Shown: positions 23,299-31,245 of the stretch, piece after piece
How the letters are laid out: each line of letters starts with the position of its first letter
How positions within the stretch are numbered: position 1 is the first letter of the stretch
Assembly (NCBI GenBank): GCA_039033855.1
Contig: JBCCBV010000025.1
Span: 1-35,071, forward strand
Length of the DNA: 35,071 bases
Origin: JBCCBV01 sp039033855
GTDB lineage: Bacteria; Planctomycetota; Phycisphaerae; Phycisphaerales; Phycisphaeraceae
Direction: 5' to 3'
Made by a program: the position numbers and the translations under genes
Notes under the pieces: model-generated
The model's input: only the letters and a program-made list of their open reading frames with translations
Database searches by the model: none
Told to the model about the DNA's origin: nothing

Positions 23299-24368
23299 CC
23301 GCCGCCTACAAGGCCGTCCAATGGAACGCGCATAAGCGCACGTACGACCTGATCCTGGTCGGCGCCTTGGCGCTGTTCTTGATCGGGTTCGTGGCCGTGG
23401 GATCGGTGGTGAACGCGGGCGACAACGCCGTCAGCCCGGAGATCCTGCTGATCCGCGCGCTCGGCGTGGCCGCCATCGCGCTGCTTCACCTGACCCTGGC
23501 CATCGGCCCGCTGGCCCGTCTCGACAAGCGCTTCACCCCGCTGCTCTACAACCGAAGGCACATGGGCGTCACCCTGTTCCTGCTGGCCTTCGGCCATGCA
23601 GCGCTGTCCAACGTCTGGTACCACGGGTTCGGGACCCTCGACCCGATCACCTCCATTTTCGCCAACAGCCGCGACTACACCTCGCTGGCCCGGTTCCCCT
23701 TCCAGCCGCTGGGGGCGATGGCGCTGGTCATCCTGTTCGTCATGGCCGCCACCAGCCACGACTTCTGGCTCGCCAACCTGGGCCCCCGGGCCTGGAAGGC
23801 GTTGCACATGAGCGTGTACGGGGCCTACTTCCTGCTCGTCGGCCACGTGGCCCTGGGCGCGCTGCAAACCGAAAAATCCTGGCTCTACCCCGCCCTGCTG
23901 GGCCTGGGCATGGTGGCGCTCGTCACGCTGCACTTGTCCGCCGGCTTCCGGGCACGTCGAGAAGACCGCCACACCCACCCGCTTTCGCAAGAAGGTTGGA
24001 TCGACGCCGGCGACATCTCCGACCTGCCCGACGGCCATGCCCGCAGCGTTCGCCCGGCCAAGGGAGAGCGCATCGCCTTGTACCGATGCGGCGATAAGCT
24101 CGCCGCCGTCGGCGCGGTGTGCGCCCACCAGGCCGGCCCGCTCGACGAAGGCCGCGTCGTCAACGGCTGCATCACCTGCCCCTGGCACGGCTACCAGTAC
24201 CGGCCGGAAGACGGCCAATCGCCGCCCCCCTACTCCGAAAAACTGCCCACCTACGAGGTGCGCGTCGAAGGAACCCGCGCCTACGTCCGCGCCCAGCCCG
24301 TCGGCCTGGGGGCGCCACGCGACATGCCCGCATTCCCTTCAGAATCACCCCGGCAATCCCCCAAGTAA
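23295..24368 (+). CDS. Ferric-reductase-like transmembrane domain fused to a C-terminal Rieske domain
   Basis: A 357-residue protein. Residues about 15-215 contain six membrane helices of the ferric-reductase/MsrQ type, with helix-borne His residues suited to haem b (ALLHLTLAIGPLA, HMGVTLFLLAFGHAA, ALHMSVYGAYFLLVGHVAL). Residues about 225-335 form a Rieske [2Fe-2S] domain with VCAHQAGPLDEG (Cys near 276) and CPWHGYQY (near 295). A Ser/Pro-rich tail follows. This would move electrons between a soluble donor and a membrane haem or the opposite side of the membrane. The ATG overlaps the stop of the 58-residue gene, so the two are translationally coupled. It is the third Rieske protein in the run. 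Confidence 0.9.
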   Translation: MTAAYKAVQWNAHKRTYDLILVGALALFLIGFVAVGSVVNAGDNAVSPEILLIRALGVAAIALLHLTLAIGPLARLDKRFTPLLYNRRHMGVTLFLLAFGHAALSNVWYHGFGTLDPITSIFANSRDYTSLARFPFQPLGAMALVILFVMAATSHDFWLANLGPRAWKALHMSVYGAYFLLVGHVALGALQTEKSWLYPALLGLGMVALVTLHLSAGFRARREDRHTHPLSQEGWIDAGDISDLPDGHARSVRPAKGERIALYRCGDKLAAVGAVCAHQAGPLDEGRVVNGCITCPWHGYQYRPEDGQSPPPYSEKLPTYEVRVEGTRAYVRAQPVGLGAPRDMPAFPSESPRQSPK

Positions 24369-24415
24369 CCCCCCCCAGCGTCACCCGAACCTTCTGCACA
24401 GCAAGGAGAACCCGC

Positions 24416-25213
24416 GTGAGCAAGAGCCCCCCCCCCGCCCAAGAAGACTTCTACGTCGGCTACCTGCCCACCCCGCCGCGCACCCGCAAGCTGGTGCTGG
24501 GTGTTTCGGTCTGCGTCGTTTTGGGGGCGCTGCTCCTTGGCGGAGCCATCGCCAGCCAGCAGTCCGACCCCGGCGACGGCGTATGGGACACCGCCAACGA
24601 AACGGTCCTGCAAGGCGCCCTGGTCCTCGAGCCCTACCCGGCCCTGCTGATCCCGCGCGAGCTCGGCGGCCAACCCGTCTCCGACGACGCGCCCTATGAA
24701 ACCGTCCACTTGGTTTTACCCGGCAAGTTCGGCGCGCAACAGGCCGTGCAAGACCTCGGCCCCGGACCGAGTGAAGCCCGCGGCGCACTCATCCAGCGCC
24801 GGGGCATGCGCATGCTCGAGCTCAAAGACATCGACGCCGTCCGCCGACTCGAAGGCCCGCCTGCCGATCTCGTCCCCGCCGACGCGCAAGCCAAGATCAA
24901 CCCGGCCGTCGTCAGCTTCACCGGCGAGATCATCGACCCCAAGTGCTACCTCGGCGTCATGAAGCCCGGGCACGGCCGAACCCACAAGGCCTGCGGCATG
25001 CTCTGCATCCGCGGCGGCATCCCCCCCATGTTCAAGGTCGACGGCCAACCGGACGCCCCGCTCCTGCTGCTCGCCGATGACCAAGGCGGCTCGGCGCAGA
25101 CCCTCGCGCTCGAATACTTCGCCGAGCCGGTGCGTATCACCGGCCGGATCGAAACCCGGGGCGACCTCCAGGTCTTCCGCGTGAATCCCGACGGCGTCGG
25201 CTTCCTCGATTAG
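24416..25213 (+). CDS. Membrane-anchored protein with C-terminal cysteine motif, unknown function
   Basis: A 265-residue protein starting at GTG with AAGGAGA upstream. A Pro-rich N-terminus is followed by one membrane helix (about 26-47) and a domain outside the cytoplasmic membrane. The conserved-looking core is FTGEIIDPKCYLG...KACGMLCIRGGIPP, with Cys at 177, 193 and 197 plus two His (near 185 and 189), which could bind haem, metal or form a disulfide. The pattern resembles uncharacterised proteins I recall next to ferric-reductase-like/Rieske genes, but no function is established. An OB-like beta fold is plausible (VRITGRIETRGDLQVFRV). It is the last gene of the run, 47 bp after the ferric-reductase-like gene. 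Confidence 0.75.
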   Translation: MSKSPPPAQEDFYVGYLPTPPRTRKLVLGVSVCVVLGALLLGGAIASQQSDPGDGVWDTANETVLQGALVLEPYPALLIPRELGGQPVSDDAPYETVHLVLPGKFGAQQAVQDLGPGPSEARGALIQRRGMRMLELKDIDAVRRLEGPPADLVPADAQAKINPAVVSFTGEIIDPKCYLGVMKPGHGRTHKACGMLCIRGGIPPMFKVDGQPDAPLLLLADDQGGSAQTLALEYFAEPVRITGRIETRGDLQVFRVNPDGVGFLD

Positions 25214-25294
25214 CCTGGCCATACGGCCCAAGGCAAGCCGCCGAACGCTCAGCCCGTATCATCGGCCCCCGCACGCACACGGGCGCCTATCGGC

Positions 25295-27472
25295 ATGCGG
25301 GTCTTCTTCGATCGTCTCCACACGACGCTGCTGCGGCACAGCGACCTGGCCCTGGCCGCCGGCGTGGTGCTGATTGTTGCGCTCATCGTCATCCGCGTCC
25401 CGCCCGACGCGATCGACTGGCTCATCGGCCTGAACATCGCGCTCGCCGCGATCGTGATGCTTTCGGCGCTCTATGTCGCCGACGCCGCCAAGCTCCCCGC
25501 CTTCCCCACCATCCTTCTGTTGGCCACGCTGTTCCGGCTGGGACTAAACATCTCCACCACACGGTTGATCCTGCTCGAAGCCGACGCCGGGCAGGTCATC
25601 GACGCGTTCGGCCAGTTCGTGGTCGGCGGCGACCTGATCGTGGGCCTGGTGGTGTTCCTGGTCATCGTGATGGTGCAGTTCATCGTCATCGCCAAGGGCT
25701 CGGAGCGGGTGGCGGAGGTCGCGGCGCGCTTCACCCTCGACGCGATGCCCGGCAAGCAGATGAGCATCGACGCCGACCTCGACGCCGGGCTGCTGACCCC
25801 CGAGCAAGCCCGCCTGGCCCGGCGTTCTCTCGAACAAGAGAACAAGCTCTACGGCGCCATGGACGGCGCGATGAAGTTCGTCAAGGGTGACGCCATCGCC
25901 GGTCTGGCCATCTCGGCCGTCAACCTGCTCGGCGGCCTGGCGATCGGCACCCTCCGCCAGGGGCTGTCCCCCGGCGACGCGCTCGAAACCTACGCCCTGC
26001 TAACCGTCGGCGACGGGCTGGTGGCCCAGATCCCGGCCCTGCTCATCAGCGTGGCCGCCGGGCTGATCGTCACCCGGGTCGCGGGAGACACCGGCGTGGG
26101 CGCCGGCCGCGCTGCGGGCGAGATCGTCGACCAGGTCCTGGCCCAACCCCGCGCCCTGGCCGTGGCCGCCGTGGTCCTCGCCGGCATGGCGGCGCTGCCC
26201 GGCTTCCCGCCGCCGGTGTTCCTGACGCTTGGGGTGCTCGCCGCCGGTGCCGCGGTCATGGGCTTCCTCCGACCGAGCCACGCCGTGGGCATCGCCGACG
26301 CCTCGCTGGTGCAGGACGCCCGAGCACGACGAAAGCTCGCGGTCGAAGCGCTCGGCGACGGGCCCGAACCGCTGGACATCGAACTCCAAGGCGCCCTGGC
26401 CGCCGCCGCCTTCGACCCAGACCGCCAAGGCCAGCCGATTGCGCACCCCGCTTTCACCGCCGCGCTCGAAGCCACCTGCGCCACCCTCGAACAAGACTGG
26501 GGCGTGCCGCTGCCCCGGCCAATCCTGCACCCGCCTGCCAGCGACGACCACGCGGCGGCGCAAGACGACTACCGCATCCGTCTGTACGGCTCCACCGCCG
26601 ACCGCGGCGTGCTGCCCGGCCGGCACGTCCTGCTCGCCCCGACCTCTGAAGACGCGCTCGAAGCGATGCGCACAATCGCAAGCGAGCCGCCGATCACCCT
26701 GCCCTGGTGCCGGGCGCAAACGTGGCCCGTCCTGCCCGATCAAGCCGACGCGGTGCTCGCCGGGCTCGACCCCGCGCTGCGTCCGCACGTGCGTGTGATC
26801 CCCCCCGAACAAGCCCTCGCCCGCCAACTCCGCCACGTGCTCGAGCGCCGCATCGACGCGTTCCTGGGCGTCCAACTCGCCAGCGACCTGCTGGCCCGCG
26901 TCGCCGCCGCCGAGCCCGACCTGGCCGCCGCGGTCTCGCCCGACCCGCTGTCGCCGGCCCAACTCGCCGAACTGCTCCGCGCCCTGGTGCGCGATGGCGT
27001 GCCCGTGGCCGACCTCCGAGGCGTCCTCGAATCCCTCGCTGAGCACGCCCCGCGCTTGCGGAGTGACCCCACGCCGATCGCCGAGCTGGCCGCGCTGGTC
27101 CGTCAGGACCGAAGCCGATCCCTCGCGGCACGGCTGGCCGGCGGGCAAGGCGACCTTCCTTTTTACGCCGTCGATGACGCGATCGAAGCCGCGTGCGCCC
27201 AGGCGCTCGCGCCCGGGGCCCACGCGCTGACGCTGGACTTCGAGACCCGGCGGGAGGTGCTCGACGCCTTCCTCGACGCCGTGCCGCCTTGGCGTCACGT
27301 CGATCGCCCGGCCGTGATCGCCGTCAGCCGGCCGTCGCTCCGGCTGCCGCTGGCGAACCTGCTGGCGCCGTACCTGCCCGAGGCCTGGGTCGTCGGCTAC
27401 CCCGACCTGCCCGCCGAGGCCGGCCCGCTGCAAACCGGGCTGGTGATGGTGGGCGCCCACGACCCCGCTTAA
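25295..27472 (+). CDS. sctV: Type III secretion export gate, SctV/FlhA family
   Basis: A 725-residue FHIPEP-family protein. Residues 1-325 hold about eight membrane helices with family hallmarks: LPAFPTILLLATLFRLGLNI, STTRLILLEADAGQVI, QFIVIAKGSERVAEVAARFT, LDAMPGKQMSIDADLDAG, and GAMDGAMKFVKGDAIAGL near 188. The DGAMKFVKGD wording matches non-flagellar SctV (YscV, InvA) rather than FlhA (DGASKFVRGD). The cytoplasmic part (about 340-725) includes the ring domain with LLRALVRDGVPVADLRGVLE. SctV forms the nonameric ring of the export gate. No other secretion gene is visible before it; an FHA-SpoIIE regulator follows after 157 bp. Planctomycetes are known to carry non-flagellar type III systems. 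The flagellar assignment is not fully excluded. Confidence 0.88.
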   Translation: MRVFFDRLHTTLLRHSDLALAAGVVLIVALIVIRVPPDAIDWLIGLNIALAAIVMLSALYVADAAKLPAFPTILLLATLFRLGLNISTTRLILLEADAGQVIDAFGQFVVGGDLIVGLVVFLVIVMVQFIVIAKGSERVAEVAARFTLDAMPGKQMSIDADLDAGLLTPEQARLARRSLEQENKLYGAMDGAMKFVKGDAIAGLAISAVNLLGGLAIGTLRQGLSPGDALETYALLTVGDGLVAQIPALLISVAAGLIVTRVAGDTGVGAGRAAGEIVDQVLAQPRALAVAAVVLAGMAALPGFPPPVFLTLGVLAAGAAVMGFLRPSHAVGIADASLVQDARARRKLAVEALGDGPEPLDIELQGALAAAAFDPDRQGQPIAHPAFTAALEATCATLEQDWGVPLPRPILHPPASDDHAAAQDDYRIRLYGSTADRGVLPGRHVLLAPTSEDALEAMRTIASEPPITLPWCRAQTWPVLPDQADAVLAGLDPALRPHVRVIPPEQALARQLRHVLERRIDAFLGVQLASDLLARVAAAEPDLAAAVSPDPLSPAQLAELLRALVRDGVPVADLRGVLESLAEHAPRLRSDPTPIAELAALVRQDRSRSLAARLAGGQGDLPFYAVDDAIEAACAQALAPGAHALTLDFETRREVLDAFLDAVPPWRHVDRPAVIAVSRPSLRLPLANLLAPYLPEAWVVGYPDLPAEAGPLQTGLVMVGAHDPA

Positions 27473-27629
27473 GCCCCGCAAGGCCGGCTGGTCGCCCTGC
27501 CGATCTGCCTCGAACCACGCAACGCCGGCCCCGCCGACGCGATGACCGGCCGTGCCCGCGATACATTGCCTGCCCCGCTTCGCCCAGCGGACCGACCCCC
27601 GTCCCCTTCCCGCCCATGCGAGACCGGCG

Positions 27630-29777
27630 ATGACCACGCCACGCACCCTTCAGATCGTCGACCCGCCCGACGCCCAGCGCACCGTCGAAGTCCAGGGCGC
27701 CCCCTGGCTCATCGGACGCCAGCAAGGCTGCCAACTGGTGCTCCAGCACAGCTCGGTGTCGCGCCAGCACGCCAAGCTCATTCAGGACCCCAACGGCGAC
27801 ACCCTCATCACCGACCTGGAGTCGTCCAACGGCACCAAGCTCAACGGCGAAGACCTCACCCCCCACGCTCCCTACCGCTTGCGCCCCGGAGACGTGCTGA
27901 CCCTGGGCATCTTCCGGCTGAACTGGTCCGGGCCCGAAGTCGAACCCACCATCGACCCCGACGCCGGGCTGCCCAGCGCCGCGCCCGTGGCCGTCAGCCT
28001 GCCCCCGGAACCCGCCGCGCCGCCAACGCCGGCCGCGGCGCCGCCCGAGCCTTCGCTGCCCGAAGCCGTGCCCGTCGATCCGTCTTTGCCCGAAGCGGTG
28101 CCCGTTTCGCAACCGGCCCCGGAAGCGCCTGCCGCGATGGACCCGCCGCCGGTGTCTTCGCCCCCGCTGGTCCCGGCCGAGCCTTCGCAAGCGCCGCCCG
28201 AAGCCGCTGCGCCGCCTGCGGCCAAGCCGTCTACGAAGAAAAAGCCCAAGCCCGCCGCCAAGGCCAAGCCTCAGCCCGCCGCGGAAAAGCCCGCCCCCAA
28301 GAAGCCGGCAAAGAAGCCCGCCAAAGCCGAGCCCTCGCCAAAGACTGCGCCGCGTCCGCCATTGGCGCCGGCCATGCCCCCAGAGTCGGATGCGTCCGAC
28401 GGCGTGCGCGAGTCCTTCATCCCCGACGACCTGCCGGCGGTGAAGTCTGTCGAAGACCCCGGCGCCGAACTGTCGCCCCTCGACGCCGCCGCCGCCAGCG
28501 CCGTGTCGCTCACCACCGACCAGATCCGCAAAGCCATGAGTCTGGCCGAAGGCCTGGCCGACCTCGACCAGCGCAGCCAGCGTTTGGCCCTGCTCTGCCG
28601 ACAACTCGCCGGCCCCGTGGTGCCCGCCCTGTCCGCGGCCGTGCTGCGCCTCGATGCGCCCCATTGGGAAACCAAGCCGCGCCTGCTGAGCCAGGCCATC
28701 GCCCCCGCGGCCGACCCCAACGTCGCCGAGTACGTCAGCCGTACGCTGCTCAAGTGCGTGCACGAGCGCAAGCTGCCGGTGCTCGCCTCAAACCGAGACA
28801 GCTCGGCCGACGACGACGCCCAGCTTTCGATGTCGCCGGACGAAGGCTCGGTCGTCGCCATGGCCGGACCGCTGCGCGTCGATGACGAGTCGATGGACGT
28901 CCTCTACCTGCTCATGCCCGCGGGCTACGGCACGGCACAGTGGCTGGCGCTCATCTCCATCGCCACCCAACAGTTCGAGGCCGCCGACCGCGCCGCCGAG
29001 GCACGCGTCCGTGCCGAGCGCGAGGCCGCCGTCCAGCGCGACCTGCTGCGCGCCCGCGAGATCCAACACGCCCTGGTCCCCGCCAGCCAAACCCGCGCCG
29101 GACTCGAGATCGCCGTGGGCTTCGAGCCCTGCCACGAGGTCGGCGGCGACTATGTCGACGTCGTGCCCATGCCCGACGGGCGCACCCTGCTGGCGCTGGC
29201 CGACGTCTGCGGCAAAGGCATCCAGGCATCGCTCGTCTGCGCCAGCCTGCACGGCATGCTGCGCGCCTGCATCAACGCGGGCCTGGACCTCGGCGCCGTC
29301 GGACAGACCCTCAACGCCTACCTGGTCGAGCACCTGCCCGAGGGCGGCTTCGCCACCCTGGTCGCCGCGGCGGTGGACCCCGGGTCCGGGCAGGTCGAGG
29401 TGTTCAACGCCGGCCACCCCCCGCCCCTGGTCGTCAAGCCCGACGGCAGCGCCGCGCCCATCGACTCGGGCATCCACACGCCGCTCGGCGTCGAGCCCAT
29501 CGACGAGCCCGAAACCCAGACTCTGGCCCTGGGCCCCGGCGCCGGCCTGCTGCTGTACTCCGACGGCATCACCGAAGGCCGCGACACCGAAGGCCAGATG
29601 CTCGGCATCGACAACCTTGCCGGGTCGTCTAACGACTGGATGACCCACGCCACGCCCGGACAGGCCGGCGTCGACGCCGCGCTCGCCGCGCTTATGCAGT
29701 CCGCCCACGACCGCCGCGAAGGCGCCCCGCCCGACGACGACTGCACCTGCCTGCTGGCGAGGCGAGCCGCGGAGTAG
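27630..29777 (+). CDS. FHA domain - SpoIIE/RsbU-type PP2C phosphatase
   Basis: A 715-residue regulator. Residues about 20-90 are an FHA phosphothreonine-binding domain (LIGRQQGCQLVLQHSSVSRQ, SSNGTKLNGEDL). A 170-residue Pro/Ala/Lys-rich linker follows, then a GAF-like region (about 290-450) and a short helical stretch. Residues about 485-705 are a PP2C-type Ser/Thr phosphatase of the SpoIIE/RsbU class with metal-binding Asp in VGGDYVDVV (near 505), LADVCGKG (near 525) and LYSDGITEG (near 643). Such proteins dephosphorylate anti-anti-sigma factors or other partners. The FHA domain probably docks it to a phosphorylated protein. Its neighbour sctV and the FliA-like sigma and FHA genes nearby suggest control of secretion or stress. 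ATG 27630 gives the normal FHA start. Confidence 0.9.
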   Translation: MTTPRTLQIVDPPDAQRTVEVQGAPWLIGRQQGCQLVLQHSSVSRQHAKLIQDPNGDTLITDLESSNGTKLNGEDLTPHAPYRLRPGDVLTLGIFRLNWSGPEVEPTIDPDAGLPSAAPVAVSLPPEPAAPPTPAAAPPEPSLPEAVPVDPSLPEAVPVSQPAPEAPAAMDPPPVSSPPLVPAEPSQAPPEAAAPPAAKPSTKKKPKPAAKAKPQPAAEKPAPKKPAKKPAKAEPSPKTAPRPPLAPAMPPESDASDGVRESFIPDDLPAVKSVEDPGAELSPLDAAAASAVSLTTDQIRKAMSLAEGLADLDQRSQRLALLCRQLAGPVVPALSAAVLRLDAPHWETKPRLLSQAIAPAADPNVAEYVSRTLLKCVHERKLPVLASNRDSSADDDAQLSMSPDEGSVVAMAGPLRVDDESMDVLYLLMPAGYGTAQWLALISIATQQFEAADRAAEARVRAEREAAVQRDLLRAREIQHALVPASQTRAGLEIAVGFEPCHEVGGDYVDVVPMPDGRTLLALADVCGKGIQASLVCASLHGMLRACINAGLDLGAVGQTLNAYLVEHLPEGGFATLVAAAVDPGSGQVEVFNAGHPPPLVVKPDGSAAPIDSGIHTPLGVEPIDEPETQTLALGPGAGLLLYSDGITEGRDTEGQMLGIDNLAGSSNDWMTHATPGQAGVDAALAALMQSAHDRREGAPPDDDCTCLLARRAAE

Positions 29778-29817
29778 GGCTCACGCGCGTGCAGCCAAAG
29801 ACGCTCGGCCAGCCTGG

Positions 29818-31002
29818 CTATCGCATAGGAGCGCCCGGCCAGGGGACCTCGACCACGTTGCGGACCGTCACGCTACGCTCCGGCAGGATCAGGGCTTTGC
29901 CGGTGTCCGAGTAGACGTACCCGTCCGAAATCGTGTGTCCCGAGTTGCGCGGCCCCAACACGCGGATGCCCACGCCGCGATAGTCGTGAATCTTGAAGTC
30001 GCGGATCGCGATGTTCTGGTGGGCCGTGGTCTCGGAAGACTGAATGGTCATGGCGGCCCCAAACCCCTTGATGTAGACATCGGACACCGTGGCCTCGACC
30101 ACGCCGCCATTCGGCCGGAAATTGATGCCCGTGTTGCTCGAACGCTGCCCCGGACGCCTCGACCGCGAGGCCTCGGAAACCAGGTGTACGTTCTCGACGA
30201 TCGCGGTGCGGTACCGGATGTCGATCCCGACGGCGGCGCCGGTGTCGAGGAATCCGATCTCCTTCACGGTCAGGTTTCGGACGACCAGGTTCCGGCTGCC
30301 GTCGCCGCTCGCCTCTTTGGTGTCGATGGCGTCTGAGCCCGTGTACGCGATATCGATGTTCGTCAGGGTGATGTTGCTCTTGGGATGGCCGCCGCGGTTC
30401 TGGATCCCGATGCCGTAGCTGCCCACGTGCTTGATCGTCACGTGGTTGACGGTGAATTGGCCCGCGCGCCACCCTTGCCCGATCCGAATCCCGTGGCCGA
30501 CGACGTTGTAGGTCTCGGGTAGGGGCTCCTCGCGCACCAACGGGTGCATCATGTCCAGCGTCATATTCTGGATGGAGACGTCCACCGAATCGAACGGCTG
30601 ACGGGCGCTGAGATTGATCATGTGAGCAAGCCGAGCGCCTCCGGCCCCCTCGTGGTCGCCGCCGTTGTATCTGGCTTCGAGGTACGGGATATCCGGGACC
30701 AGGAGCACGCCGTCCCGGCTCTCACCGATCAGGTGGATCTCGGTGTTCGGCCCGCGGTTCAGGCCGATGGTGGACCGCAGCGCATACTCGCCGTTGGGCA
30801 AGAACACGGTCTTGTGGTCCGTCGCCATGGCGGCGGTGATGGCGGCCTCGATCCGCTCGTTGGCGGTGCCCGTGTAATCGCCCACGCTGACGGACTCTGC
30901 GGGCATCTCGTCAGGAGCGGACGCGTCTTCTGCGTGCGCGCCCGACGTGGTGAGGAGCAGTGAGCCGGCGATCAGAAGTACGAAGAGACGAAGATGCTGC
31001 AT
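29818..31002 (-). CDS. Exported right-handed beta-helix (pectate-lyase-like) protein
   Basis: A 394-residue protein with a Sec signal (residues 1-24, cleavage at AHA-EDA). After a glycoside-lyase-like start (TANERIEAAITAAM, VFLPNGEYAL) come repeating beta-helix coils such as SVDVSIQNMTLDMM, QFTVNHVTIKHVGSYGIGIQ, SNITLTNIDIAYTGSDAI and NLVVRNLTVKEIGF. This fold is used for polysaccharide lyases, epimerases and adhesion. No catalytic residues can be assigned with confidence, and a role in polysaccharide breakdown is inference. It is convergent with the FHA-SpoIIE gene (40 bp between the stops) and 243 bp from the next gene on its own strand, so it is probably transcribed alone. Confidence 0.85.
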   Translation of the reverse strand: MQHLRLFVLLIAGSLLLTTSGAHAEDASAPDEMPAESVSVGDYTGTANERIEAAITAAMATDHKTVFLPNGEYALRSTIGLNRGPNTEIHLIGESRDGVLLVPDIPYLEARYNGGDHEGAGGARLAHMINLSARQPFDSVDVSIQNMTLDMMHPLVREEPLPETYNVVGHGIRIGQGWRAGQFTVNHVTIKHVGSYGIGIQNRGGHPKSNITLTNIDIAYTGSDAIDTKEASGDGSRNLVVRNLTVKEIGFLDTGAAVGIDIRYRTAIVENVHLVSEASRSRRPGQRSSNTGINFRPNGGVVEATVSDVYIKGFGAAMTIQSSETTAHQNIAIRDFKIHDYRGVGIRVLGPRNSGHTISDGYVYSDTGKALILPERSVTVRNVVEVPWPGAPMR

Positions 31003-31050
31003 ACGTCAAAGTCTACAGAGGGCCAAGGCACCATCGACGTCAAATAACCG

Positions 31051-31080
31051 TTGCGCAGTCTGCTTCTTGACGATGCGCAA
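31051..31080. promoter_or_regulatory. Inverted repeat upstream of the beta-helix gene
   Basis: TTGCGCA (31051-31057) and TGCGCAA (31074-31080) are perfect 7-bp inverted arms with a 16-bp spacer, 49-78 bp upstream of the minus-strand start at 31002. The position suits an operator or activator site; no regulator can be named. The rest of the 243-bp gap (31003-31245) holds nothing recognisable. Confidence 0.35.
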
Positions 31081-31245
31081 GTGCAAAGCGGTCTAACGCG
31101 TCGACGATCGCACACGGCCGGCCGATCAGGTCGGAGACGGCAATGGACAAAGTCTTAATGCGCTAAAGACGCGACAACGCGATGGAATCACGGCGCTCGC
31201 CTGCGGGTTCGACTCGGTCCGTTGGCGGCCTCAACCACCGAAGCG

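Noticed and set aside
26000..27646. A 548-codon open frame on the minus strand
   Set aside because: It is antisense to sctV; the product is Gly/Arg/Gln-rich with no domain.
27324..28763. A 479-codon minus-strand frame with Gly/Arg-rich repeats
   Set aside because: The repeats mirror the Pro/Ala/Lys-rich linker of the FHA-SpoIIE gene read backwards.
29780..29845. Short dyads between the convergent FHA-SpoIIE and beta-helix genes, considered as a bidirectional terminator
   Set aside because: The stems are imperfect, and no T-run follows on either strand.
31200..31230. A T-arm-like GGGTTCGACTC sequence suggesting a tRNA
   Set aside because: The flanking bases do not form a T-stem and no anticodon or acceptor stem can be built around it.
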